Assembly (NCBI GenBank): GCA_937900875.1
Contig: CALCGD010000026.1
Coordinates: 1-42,358 of the forward strand
Length of the DNA: 42,358 nt
Source of the DNA: an uncultured Flavobacteriales bacterium
GTDB taxonomy: Bacteria; Bacteroidota; Bacteroidia; UBA10329
Reading direction: 5' to 3'
Part shown: in pieces, positions 17,036 to 24,309 of the stretch
How the letters are laid out: every line of letters starts with the position of its first letter
Position numbering within the stretch: the first letter of the stretch is position 1
Made by a program: the position numbers and the translations under genes
The notes under the pieces: model-generated
What the model was told of the DNA's origin: nothing
The model's database searches: none
Seen by the model: the letters and a program-made list of their open reading frames with translations, nothing else

Positions 17036-17488
17036 ATGGGTAGATCGCAAGAAACATTCGGTAAAAAAGAAAGAGAAAAAAAGAAAGCAAAAAAGCGTAA
17101 GGAAAAGGAAGAAGCTAGACTTGCCAGAAAAGAAGAAGGCAAAAGCAGCTTTGACGATATGATTGCTTACGTTGATGAGAACGGAATGATTACCGACACT
17201 CCGCCTGACCCTACCGTGAAGAAAGTTGTTGTGAAGGCCGAAGACATTGTTTTAGGCATCCCGCAAAAAGATTCATCTGACTTTGATCCTGTAAGAAAGG
17301 GTGTCGTTTCTTTCTTTAATCATGATAAAGGCTACGGCTTTATCAAAGATTCTGATACACAAGACAGCATGTTTGTGCACATCAATAATGTGCTTGAAGA
17401 GATTAACGAGGGAAACAAGGTTACGTTTGAAGTTCAGCCTGGAATGAAAGGACCTGAGGCAACCAAGGTTCAAGTTGTAAGAGACTAG
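17036..17488 (+). CDS. Cold-shock-domain protein with basic N-terminal extension
   Basis: The 150-residue protein has a strongly basic, Lys/Glu-rich N-terminal tail (residues 4-35), a linker, and a C-terminal cold-shock domain from about residue 85. RNA-binding motifs are visible: KGYGFI (RNP1) and SMFVHI (RNP2). It probably binds single-stranded RNA or DNA. This arrangement with a charged extension differs from the 65-70-residue CspA type but is common in Bacteroidota. A strong terminator follows directly. Confidence 0.88.
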   Translation: MGRSQETFGKKEREKKKAKKRKEKEEARLARKEEGKSSFDDMIAYVDENGMITDTPPDPTVKKVVVKAEDIVLGIPQKDSSDFDPVRKGVVSFFNHDKGYGFIKDSDTQDSMFVHINNVLEEINEGNKVTFEVQPGMKGPEATKVQVVRD

Positions 17489-17506
17489 ACAATTAACTTT
17501 GATATT

Positions 17507-17543
17507 ACAAAAAAGGTCAGCTCACTGAGCTGACCTTTTTTGT
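17507..17543. terminator. Bidirectional intrinsic terminator
   Basis: GGTCAGCTC (17515-17523) pairs with GAGCTGACC (17527-17535). It is flanked by an A-run on the left and a T-run on the right, so it serves both the cold-shock-domain gene and the converging fadD gene. Confidence 0.9.
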
Positions 17544-17559
17544 TTCACTCCATCCGCTA

Positions 17560-19233
17560 TTAAGATGATGCGTTCTCTTCTTCTCGCAAAGCACGTCTGA
17601 GGATTTTACCTACGTTGGTTTTCGGCAAATCATCTCTAAAAGTAATGTGCTTCGGTTTTTTATAACCAGTCATATTGTCCTCACAGAAATCTCGCACTTC
17701 TTGCTCGGTCAAACTTGGGTCTTTCTTCACAATAAAAACCTTAACGGCTTCGGTAGATTTTGCATCAGGAACGCCAATAGCCGCCACTTCAAGAACTTTT
17801 GGATGAGAAGCAATTACATCTTCCACCTCGTTTGGATAAACGTTGAATCCAGATACTATAATCATATCCTTGATTCGGTCAACAATCGTGAAGAAACCGT
17901 CTTCAGCCATTACTGCAACATCTCCTGTTCTTAACCAGCCATCCTTCAGCACATTGGCTGTTTCATCTGGACGATTGTAATACCCTTGCATTACCTGTGG
18001 GCCTTTAATATTGATTTCTCCCCTCTCGCCTACCGCAACTTCTTTCCCATTCTCATCACACAACTTCATATTTGTTGATGCCACTGGAACTCCGATGCTG
18101 CCAATTCGAGCCCTTCCATCAATAGGGTTTGCAGATGCAACAGGCGAACTCTCTGTTAGTCCGTAGCCTTCAACCAACAGATTTCCAGTAACGTCTCTCC
18201 ATTTTTCGGCCACTACCTTTTGAATTGCCATCGCTCCACCAATAACAAGTTTAACTGAACTAAAATCCAATTTCTTGAAATCCTCATTATTCAGTAATCC
18301 ATTAAAAAGTGTGTTTACGCCTGTGAGAACCGTCCACTTATGCTTTTGTAATTCTTTTACGAAAGCAGGCATATCTCTAGGATTTGTAATAAGCACGTTC
18401 TTGCCTCCCATGCAGATAAATGCCAAGCAGTTTACCGTAAGTGAGAAGATGTGATACATAGGTAATGGAGTGATGATAATCTCTTCTCCTTCTACAATGA
18501 TGTCGCCCATCAATCCTCGCATTTGTTCCATATTGGCAATTACGTTTCTGTGGGTTAGAACCGCACCTTTAGAAACTCCCGTGGTGCCACCCGTATATTG
18601 CAAGAAGGCGGTATCGGTGTTCTTAATTTCGACTGGCTTTGGCTTGGTACCTCTATCCTTAACTACATCGCGGAAATCAATGGTATTCGGAATGTTGAAT
18701 TTCGGAACCATCTTTTTCACATGATTCAATACCAAATTGACAATGAATTGCTTTGGCTGAGGGAAAAGGTCTGGTATACGTGTAACAATAACGTGCTTCA
18801 ATCCTGTTTTAGAGAGGCATTCCTCTAACTCGTTACAGAAGTTAGCAACGATTACTACGGCTTTTGCTCCAGAATCGTTGAATTGGTGCTCCATTTCACG
18901 TGAAGTGTAAAGCGGATTGACATTCACCACAACCATTCCTGCCAACAATGACCCGTAAATACAGATAGGGTATTGTAAAAGGTTTGGCATTTGAATGGCA
19001 ATCTTATCTCCAGGAACTAAATCTGTATTGTTCTGAATCCAAGCTGCAAAATTTTCTGAACGTTGCTTTAATTCATTGAAAGTCATGGGAACTCCCATGT
19101 TTTCAAACGCAATTTTATCTCCATACTTAGTGCAACTTTCTTCGAAAGCAGCAACAATGGATGGATAGCTGTCTGGGTTAATCTCTTTAGGAACTCCTGG
19201 CCCGTAATGTTGGTGCCAAACGTAATCTGCCAT
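17560..19233 (-). CDS. fadD: Long-chain fatty acid-CoA ligase
   Basis: The 557-residue enzyme activates fatty acids to acyl-CoA through an acyl-adenylate. The P-loop-like AMP-binding motif YTGGTTGVSKGAVLTH, the motif VEGYGLTESSPV, and the FACS region DGWLRTGDVAVMAEDGFFTI followed by VDRIKDMIIVSG are intact. The catalytic Lys lies in KTNVGKILRRALR near the C-terminus. Length and the N-terminal segment (VWHQHYGPGVPKEINPDSYP) match FadD rather than shorter acyl-ligases. Together with ACBP and AlkB elsewhere in the window it would feed beta-oxidation, but the genes are far apart. Confidence 0.92.
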   Translation of the reverse strand: MADYVWHQHYGPGVPKEINPDSYPSIVAAFEESCTKYGDKIAFENMGVPMTFNELKQRSENFAAWIQNNTDLVPGDKIAIQMPNLLQYPICIYGSLLAGMVVVNVNPLYTSREMEHQFNDSGAKAVVIVANFCNELEECLSKTGLKHVIVTRIPDLFPQPKQFIVNLVLNHVKKMVPKFNIPNTIDFRDVVKDRGTKPKPVEIKNTDTAFLQYTGGTTGVSKGAVLTHRNVIANMEQMRGLMGDIIVEGEEIIITPLPMYHIFSLTVNCLAFICMGGKNVLITNPRDMPAFVKELQKHKWTVLTGVNTLFNGLLNNEDFKKLDFSSVKLVIGGAMAIQKVVAEKWRDVTGNLLVEGYGLTESSPVASANPIDGRARIGSIGVPVASTNMKLCDENGKEVAVGERGEINIKGPQVMQGYYNRPDETANVLKDGWLRTGDVAVMAEDGFFTIVDRIKDMIIVSGFNVYPNEVEDVIASHPKVLEVAAIGVPDAKSTEAVKVFIVKKDPSLTEQEVRDFCEDNMTGYKKPKHITFRDDLPKTNVGKILRRALREEENASS

Positions 19234-19263
19234 TATTTTGATTTAAGGGTTTGTGGTGTCTAA

Positions 19264-19271
19264 CAAAACTA
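19264..19271 (-). promoter_or_regulatory. -7 promoter element of fadD
   Basis: On the minus strand this reads TAGTTTTG, an exact TAnnTTTG match, ending 30 bp before the fadD ATG at 19233. The -33 region has only a weak TTTC/TTCG match. Confidence 0.45.
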
Positions 19272-19316
19272 AGGTTTGTTGCCAATGACGAAAGCGTAAA
19301 GGGTAGAAGCTCCATC

Positions 19317-19441
19317 CTTTTTGGCATTAAGCCAAAAAGATATAGCTGAAGCCCTAACCCTTTTGAAGGGCATTAGGGGAACGCTCATGTAGAAAATTCA
19401 TCTTTTCCAAAAGAAATTTTCAGTCCGTAAATAGTTTACGG
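19317..19441. other. Tandem hairpins in the fadD/unknown-gene divergent region
   Basis: Three good stem-loops follow one another in the 250-bp gap at 19234-19483. First, CTTTTTGGC/GCCAAAAAG (19317-19325 with 19331-19339). Second, a two-part stem CCCTAA+CCCTT/AAGGG+TTAGGG (19352-19378). Third, CCGTAAA/TTTACGG (19425-19441). A smaller TCTTT/AAAGA pair lies at 19401-19414. None has a clear T-run, so they do not look like simple terminators. A structured leader of the gene at 19484, a small RNA or a repeat remnant are possible. Confidence 0.5.
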
Positions 19442-19483
19442 TGTGGGGGTGTTGGTTTACCGATGTAATTAAAAACAACAGCC

Positions 19484-19954
19484 ATGAAAAACAACGCAGA
19501 CAATACAAAAGAACTTATTCTTGAAGTAGTAAAGGACGGATACCGAAGACTGATTTTTAGAACTGACATTGGTAACGGAACTAAGCTGTATTTAGAAGAA
19601 TCTGATTTAGCAGATTTTTCTAGACCGATAACAGAAAACAACGATTTCAATGTGTTTTTTACTATGCGTGCTTTTTGGAAATCGTTTGTAGATTTTACCA
19701 GTAACGAAGGTTTGCTAAAGCGCCAAGTATGGCACGAAACAAACAATGAATGGTTGAGTTTGAAACCTGTTTTTGTTCATGCCGATGTAAAACATTTGGT
19801 ACAAGAATCTTTGTCGGAAGCCACACGAGAAATTGCGAATGGGGATCTGGAGCAGGTTGAAGGGATTAGAACTTGGCTGCGCAAATTGGCCGAACCTACC
19901 ACCGAACTAGACAATGCTATTAACCCTTCTAAAAAATATCGTCATGCTGTATAA
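19484..19954 (+). CDS. Hypothetical protein, first gene of an overlapping pair
   Basis: The 156-residue soluble protein starts MKNNADNTKELILEVVKDGY and has no signal peptide or membrane segment. It is a mixed alpha/beta sequence with an aromatic-rich middle (FNVFFTMRAFWKSFVDF) and a helical C-terminus. I do not recognise the family. The next gene begins inside its last codons (overlap of 11 bp), which suggests translational coupling. Its upstream region holds a run of hairpins. Confidence 0.65.
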   Translation: MKNNADNTKELILEVVKDGYRRLIFRTDIGNGTKLYLEESDLADFSRPITENNDFNVFFTMRAFWKSFVDFTSNEGLLKRQVWHETNNEWLSLKPVFVHADVKHLVQESLSEATREIANGDLEQVEGIRTWLRKLAEPTTELDNAINPSKKYRHAV

Positions 19955-20327
19955 TCAAGAATCAGAAAATGACTGCTCGTTGGAGCGTGTACAATACGGA
20001 AACATTACTTCGCTTACTGGCTTTTTGGGAGGTATCGAGAAAAGCGATGTTCCGTTTGTTTACCATCATCTTAGAAAAGGGTGCATTCTAAAATTGAATG
20101 CAATTACTGGGTTTGACAATCGGCATTTGATGTTTGGAGTGAATTACGGTGCATACCGAATTGGGATTCTAAACAGTTCAATGGCGAGACGTATTCAAGA
20201 ATTGGAAATCAGAGGAAAAATATACCGGCTAACCATCTCCAATATTGTAAGAGAAAAATATCTACCACCAACGGCTATAATGGTAGAACTAGAGTGTGAG
20301 TCTGACATTTTAAATAAAGTTGCGTGA
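19944..20327 (+). CDS. Small protein with HIRAN-like pattern
   Basis: From the ATG at 19944, inside the previous gene's end, the product is 127 residues. The segment from about residue 40 (YHHLRKGCILKLNAITGFDN) followed by YGAYRIGILNSSMARRIQEL and a pattern glycine (ELEIRGKIYRLTISNI) resembles the HIRAN fold: a small beta-barrel in which a strand with L-x-L, a D-N turn, an IG-x-L strand and an A-x-x-I helix follow each other. HIRAN domains bind single-stranded DNA ends in helicase-like proteins, but stand-alone copies also occur. The match is by eye only; an unrelated small beta-barrel is an alternative. Confidence 0.45.
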   Translation: MLYNQESENDCSLERVQYGNITSLTGFLGGIEKSDVPFVYHHLRKGCILKLNAITGFDNRHLMFGVNYGAYRIGILNSSMARRIQELEIRGKIYRLTISNIVREKYLPPTAIMVELECESDILNKVA

Positions 20328-20458
20328 TTCTCGTAACAACAAACAGTCAAATTTGAAAATGAACATTAAATTGTTGAAAACAACCCCGGAAATTGAAATA
20401 GTGCTTGGCGTATTAGGATAGATTCGTGACTGAATAAAATCAAAAACAGAAAGATTAA

Positions 20459-20821
20459 ATGAGAAGGATTTTTGGGATATTAATGATTTTGGTTGCTGCA
20501 GTTGGAAGCCAAGCGCACAGCCTGAAAAGTGATGAGTTGGCACACGTTAAAACTGATTTTAGCGACCCTAATTCTAACAGCGGAATTGAAATTTACCCTA
20601 CAGTGGTAAACAATGAGCTAAACATTGATGTTGACGACAAACTTGCCAACGGAAAGGTGACAGTTTCCATCTTTAATTCTATTGGAGAAATTGTGATGGA
20701 AGAAACGCTTGGTTTAGGATTGAATAAGTTAAACATGGAAGATTTTGCTAAAGGTGATTATACCGCAGTTGTTCGCGAAAATGACGTTTATAAAAGCAAA
20801 TCAAATTTTGAAATAATCTGA
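20459..20821 (+). CDS. Stand-alone T9SS sorting-domain-like secreted protein
   Basis: The 120-residue protein has a signal peptide (MRRIFGILMILVAAVGSQAH), about 25 residues of linker, then a module running from IEIYPTVVNNELNIDV to the end with VSIFNSIGEIVMEE and LAKGDYTAVV-like spacing. This is the layout of the type A C-terminal sorting domain (about 75 residues), with YPT replacing the usual YPN and a C-terminus FEII lacking the usual terminal Lys/Arg. There is no passenger domain. It may be a decoy, a regulator or a periplasmic protein that reuses the fold. Confidence 0.65.
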   Translation: MRRIFGILMILVAAVGSQAHSLKSDELAHVKTDFSDPNSNSGIEIYPTVVNNELNIDVDDKLANGKVTVSIFNSIGEIVMEETLGLGLNKLNMEDFAKGDYTAVVRENDVYKSKSNFEII

Positions 20822-20834
20822 TTTAATTTACTGC

Positions 20835-20876
20835 AACAAAAAAAGCCCGACCAGAAATGGCCGGGCTTTTTTGTTG
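20835..20876. terminator. Bidirectional intrinsic terminator
   Basis: AACAAAAAAAGCCCG-A-CC pairs with GG-C-CGGGCTTTTTTGTT with one A/C mismatch over loop AGAAAT. It lies between the sorting-domain gene and the converging folE gene. Confidence 0.87.
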
Positions 20877-20890
20877 GTAAAATTCAACCT

Positions 20891-21586
20891 CTATTTTGCC
20901 CCGTAAACGTATTGTAAAAATTCCTTTTTAGTCTCTTCATTTTGAAATGCTCCTGTGTAGCTAGCGGTTACGGTACTACTCGAAACATCTTCTACACCAC
21001 GAAGCGAAACGCACATGTGTTTGGCGTCTATTAGCACTGCTACGTCATCCGTACCAAGCGCTTCTTTCAACTCATTAGCAATTTGAACCGTGAGCCGTTC
21101 TTGAACTTGAGGTCGCTTTGAGAAATAATCAACCACCCTGTTCAATTTAGAAAGGCCCACTACTTTTCCTTTGTTGATGTACGCAACGTGTGCTACTCCA
21201 ATAATTGGAACAAAATGGTGTTCGCAGAATGAGTGAACCTTAATGTCCTTCTCCACCAACATCTCCTTGTATTTGTATTTATTTTCAAACAGTTTAACCT
21301 CAGGCTTACTCTTCGGGTTCAATCCAGAAAATACTTCTTCTACGTACATTTTAGCTACACGCATTGGCGTGCCACTGAGGCTATCGTCAGATAAATCGAG
21401 ACCAAGTGTGTCCATTATGTATGCGAAATGCTCTGCAATCTTCTGCATCTTTTCCTCATCAGAAATGGCGTGAGCGTTTGGCTTCATCGGAGTCTCGAGC
21501 GATGTGCCCACGTGGTTATCACCCACTTCTTGGACTTCCTCGATACTATTATCCTTCAAATTCAACAAAATTCCGTTCTGTTTCAT
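20891..21586 (-). CDS. folE: GTP cyclohydrolase I
   Basis: The 231-residue enzyme converts GTP to 7,8-dihydroneopterin triphosphate, the entry to folate and other pterins. The zinc and catalytic motif SFCEHHFVP gives Cys121, His123 and His124, and the second zinc Cys is Cys192 (AKHMCVSLRG). GLSKLNRVVDYFSKRPQVQE is the conserved substrate region. The chosen ATG at 21586 overlaps the upstream pterin-synthase gene by 38 bp. A shorter form from 21487 is possible because the first 33 residues are not conserved. Confidence 0.94.
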   Translation of the reverse strand: MKQNGILLNLKDNSIEEVQEVGDNHVGTSLETPMKPNAHAISDEEKMQKIAEHFAYIMDTLGLDLSDDSLSGTPMRVAKMYVEEVFSGLNPKSKPEVKLFENKYKYKEMLVEKDIKVHSFCEHHFVPIIGVAHVAYINKGKVVGLSKLNRVVDYFSKRPQVQERLTVQIANELKEALGTDDVAVLIDAKHMCVSLRGVEDVSSSTVTASYTGAFQNEETKKEFLQYVYGAK

Positions 21587-21956
21587 GTAATTGCACTTTA
21601 AGCTCCAGGGATGGTTTTACATGTGGACGAAGCTTGTTCCAAATAACAACCGCAATATTTTCTGCTGTTGGATTTAACTTTTTAAACTCTTCGGTATCAA
21701 GGTTAAGATTGCGATGATCAAAGGCATCTTCCACATGCTCCTTAATCAAGGATTTCAAGTCCTTAATATCAATAACATAACCAGTTTCAGGGTCGATTGT
21801 TCCTTTTACAGACACCACAAGCTGATAATTATGACCGTGATAGTTGGGATTATTGCACTTACCGAAAACCTCGTCATTCTTCTCGAACGACCAGTCGGGA
21901 TTGTACAACCGATGGGCAGCATTGAATTGCGCCTTTCTGCTAACTATTACCTTCAT
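21549..21956 (-). CDS. 6-pyruvoyl/6-carboxy-tetrahydropterin synthase (PTPS/QueD family)
   Basis: The 135-residue enzyme uses the FolE product. Zinc ligands His15, His40 and His42 and catalytic Cys34 are present in FGKCNNPNYHGHNY, and the C-terminal Glu is in LHETERN. The segment FGKCNNPNxHGHNY matches animal PTPS, which makes tetrahydrobiopterin, more closely than short QueD enzymes of queuosine synthesis, so either activity is possible. The start codon overlaps the idi stop as TAATG, and the end overlaps folE by 38 bp. Confidence 0.88.
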   Translation of the reverse strand: MKVIVSRKAQFNAAHRLYNPDWSFEKNDEVFGKCNNPNYHGHNYQLVVSVKGTIDPETGYVIDIKDLKSLIKEHVEDAFDHRNLNLDTEEFKKLNPTAENIAVVIWNKLRPHVKPSLELKVQLHETERNFVEFEG

Positions 21957-22507
21957 TATACTCCCACCGCCTTTTGTAGCGTGTGTTCCATTCCTGATAG
22001 GTGTTCCTTAAACTTCTCTAGTATAATGCGGAACCAGATTGAAAATCGTTCTGGATGTTGATCCGCGTCTTTGGATACATTGCCTAACGACACAAAGGTA
22101 AAATCTTCTACCTCATTTAGGTTGGGGTTAATCTCAGCATTATAAACACCAAAAAACACATGATCAAACTCGTGCTCAACCAATCCGTTTTCGACTTCGC
22201 TTTTATAAATGAATGAAAAACTCTCCTTAAGTTCCGTATCAAATCCCATCTCCTCCTTCAATCTCCGGTGCGCACAGGCTTCATTGGTTTCTCCGTCTCT
22301 AGGATGTGTACAACATGTGTTGGTCCAAAGGCCAGCGCCATGATACTTGGAGGAAGCTCTTTTCTGAAGCAATAATTCGCCATTCTGATTAAAAATGAAC
22401 ACGGAAACCGCCCGATGCAAACCGCCTGTTTCGTGCGCCATTTGTTTGTCCATCAAGCCAACTTTCTCGTCCTGATTATTTACTAATACGACCTGTTCTT
22501 CCTTCAT
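21956..22507 (-). CDS. idi: Isopentenyl-diphosphate delta-isomerase, type 1
   Basis: This Nudix-fold enzyme interconverts IPP and DMAPP for isoprenoid synthesis. From the ATG at 22507 the product is 183 residues; a GTG two codons upstream is an alternative. The metal and catalytic motifs are visible: TNTCCTHPRDGE (catalytic Cys and His), the Nudix helix ACAHRRLKEEMGF, and EHEFDHVFFG with the catalytic Glu. It is immediately downstream of the ECF sigma gene (65 bp gap) and coupled to the pterin synthase by a TAATG overlap. A weak GATCTTTG element near 22520 suggests it may also have its own promoter. Confidence 0.93.
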   Translation of the reverse strand: MKEEQVVLVNNQDEKVGLMDKQMAHETGGLHRAVSVFIFNQNGELLLQKRASSKYHGAGLWTNTCCTHPRDGETNEACAHRRLKEEMGFDTELKESFSFIYKSEVENGLVEHEFDHVFFGVYNAEINPNLNEVEDFTFVSLGNVSKDADQHPERFSIWFRIILEKFKEHLSGMEHTLQKAVGV

Positions 22508-22572
22508 GTACACAAAACAAAGATCGTCAACTTTACGCTGACGACCTTCATATTTACCAATCCTATTTCTTA

Positions 22573-23079
22573 CTAGTTTCTGTAATCTTTCAAATCCTTC
22601 ATCAACGATTGCTTTGCGAAATAAATTCGACTCTTAACTGTTCCTATTGGAATATCTAGATGCGCTGCAATTTCCTTGTACTTAAATCCTTTAAGATGCA
22701 TGGTAAAAGGAACTCTAACGTTATCTTCTAAAGCATCGATAACTTTGTTTATTTCCTTGGTTGCGTGAACGCTTTCTGGCGTTGAATCAACGGTTGCAGG
22801 AACAAAATCCAGCACATCTACATTGTCTTTTGTAGTGATAACTGTGTTTGCACGTTTCATTTTTCTGTAACTGTTAATGAAGGTGTTCTTCATAATAGTG
22901 TGCAACCAAGCTTTCATGTTGGTATTAGGCGTGTACTTATCCTGATAAGTAATCGCTTTTACCATCGTTTCTTGAAGAAGATCTTGAGCATCTTCTCTAT
23001 TCTTGGTTAGGCTTAATGCGAAGTACTCCAACACATCGCTCAATTTTAGGAGTCGGTCGTTAAATGTTAATGCTGACAT
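22573..23079 (-). CDS. ECF-type RNA polymerase sigma factor
   Basis: The 168-residue protein has sigma region 2 (residues 10-80: REDAQDLLQETMVKAITYQD and MKAWLHTIMKNTFINSYRK) and region 4 (115-165: VPFTMHLKGFKYKEIAAHLD followed by IPIGTVKSRIYFAKQ). No anti-sigma gene is adjacent. It lies between a B12-binding MerR regulator and idi on the same strand, the arrangement seen next to carotenoid clusters in many Flavobacteriia. It has a consensus vegetative promoter of its own. Confidence 0.9.
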   Translation of the reverse strand: MSALTFNDRLLKLSDVLEYFALSLTKNREDAQDLLQETMVKAITYQDKYTPNTNMKAWLHTIMKNTFINSYRKMKRANTVITTKDNVDVLDFVPATVDSTPESVHATKEINKVIDALEDNVRVPFTMHLKGFKYKEIAAHLDIPIGTVKSRIYFAKQSLMKDLKDYRN

Positions 23080-23121
23080 GACTTGATATATTTTGTTTAA
23101 CTATCGTTTCTAAATCTTCAA

Positions 23122-23152
23122 CAAACATAATTCTTAATGTTGTAACATCAAA
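23122..23152 (-). promoter_or_regulatory. Consensus Bacteroidota primary-sigma promoter of the ECF sigma gene
   Basis: On the minus strand, TTTG (23152-23149), exactly 19 nt, then TATGTTTG (23129-23122) matches TTTG-N19-TAnnTTTG at every fixed position. The predicted leader is about 35-40 nt before the ATG at 23079. Confidence 0.8.
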
Positions 23153-23203
23153 ATATTTTGTTCATCTTTTTTAATCATCTATTAAACAGACTATGAAGTA
23201 ACG

Positions 23204-23239
23204 AACTCAATTCAATCCTATTGCCTAGGAAATTGAGTT
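23204..23239. promoter_or_regulatory. Inverted repeat between the MerR and sigma genes
   Basis: AACTCAATT (23204-23212) and AATTGAGTT (23231-23239) are perfect arms around 18 nt. Directly to the right lies a tandem GTTAAAC GTTAAAC, and AAATTGAG occurs again at 23255-23262. The dyad could be an operator for the MerR-type dimer or a weak end-of-transcript hairpin; the latter lacks a clear T-run. Confidence 0.45.
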
Positions 23240-23267
23240 AAACGTTAAACAATGATAAATTGAGGAA

Positions 23268-24149
23268 TCAGGCGGCTTCTATAAGCTCGATAAAATCGTG
23301 AGGTGTAGAAACGGTCTCAACATTTTTGGGAACAGGTCGCTCAAAATTACAAACCTGGTAACCTGAAACAATGATCTTTTTAGACTTGAAAGCCGTGGAA
23401 ATATCGTTCAAATAGGTCTGAAGATTATCGCAAGATATGGATGCCACAAACGCTGTGACAATATAATCGGGGTTGTGGGCCTCTACAATTTTGAGCAAAT
23501 CGGAATAAGGAACGCTCTGCCCCAAATAGATGGTTTCGTAACCCCGTCTTTTCATTAGATACCGATAGAACAAAAGTCCCATCTCATGCAATTCTCCTTC
23601 AGGAAGATAAAGCAATGCCTTTTTAGAGTCCTTCGTGGCAGGTTGATACGCTTGATCAATAGCCACATATAGTTTCTGAATAATAAGGCTGCTGATAAAA
23701 TGTTCCTGTGCTGGACTGCATGCATCGGTCTGCCACATCACCCCTACTTTTTGTAGAAATGGATAAAGCACTAGGATGCAGGTTTCCTCAAAACCCATTT
23801 TGAGTGTGCAATCCGCCAGAATCTTTTCAAACTTTTGTCTGTCAAGCTCAACCATGGCAACAACCAACTCGTCAACATGCGTGCTATTTTCCTTGTCTGC
23901 ATCGTTAAGCTTCTGAAGTTCACAACAGATGTCACTATGACACAACTTAGCAATCTTGGAAATCTTGTGTCCATGGTTATTCAGTATGGCCACATTCAAG
24001 AGTTTCTTCAGCTCCGTATCACAATACACTCGAATATTGGTGCAAGTACGTGTGGGCTTGATAACGCCATAGCGTTTTTCCCATATCCGAATGGTATGGG
24101 CTTTCACGCCAGAAAGCTTTTCAAGATCTTTTATACTGTAATGTCCCAT
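23268..24149 (-). CDS. MerR-family regulator with B12-binding domain (CarH/LitR-like)
   Basis: The 293-residue protein has an N-terminal MerR winged helix (1-70, YSIKDLEKLSGVKAHTIRIW), a four-helix B12-capping domain (about 95-170) and a Rossmann B12-binding domain (175-290). The photoreceptor motif W-x9-EH is intact: Trp139, Glu149, His150. The lower axial ligand motif E-x-H-x-x-G gives His188. The residue after Trp, a His in Thermus CarH that caps cobalt after light, is Gln140 here. CarH proteins repress carotenoid genes in the dark and release DNA on photolysis of adenosylcobalamin. The next gene on the same strand is an ECF sigma factor, with idi beyond it. Confidence 0.88.
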   Translation of the reverse strand: MGHYSIKDLEKLSGVKAHTIRIWEKRYGVIKPTRTCTNIRVYCDTELKKLLNVAILNNHGHKISKIAKLCHSDICCELQKLNDADKENSTHVDELVVAMVELDRQKFEKILADCTLKMGFEETCILVLYPFLQKVGVMWQTDACSPAQEHFISSLIIQKLYVAIDQAYQPATKDSKKALLYLPEGELHEMGLLFYRYLMKRRGYETIYLGQSVPYSDLLKIVEAHNPDYIVTAFVASISCDNLQTYLNDISTAFKSKKIIVSGYQVCNFERPVPKNVETVSTPHDFIELIEAA

Positions 24150-24309
24150 GGGTGGATTTCCACTTTCGTTAACGCTATAAAGCGGAAGTTGTTCTCACGT
24201 TTAGTTTTCTGAACTCAAAGATGGTGCTAAACCGATAGTTGACCGACAAGGCGGTTTGCAGATTTACCAACATCGGTTCGTGAATTGCTGAAACGAAACT
24301 TTTGGGTTT

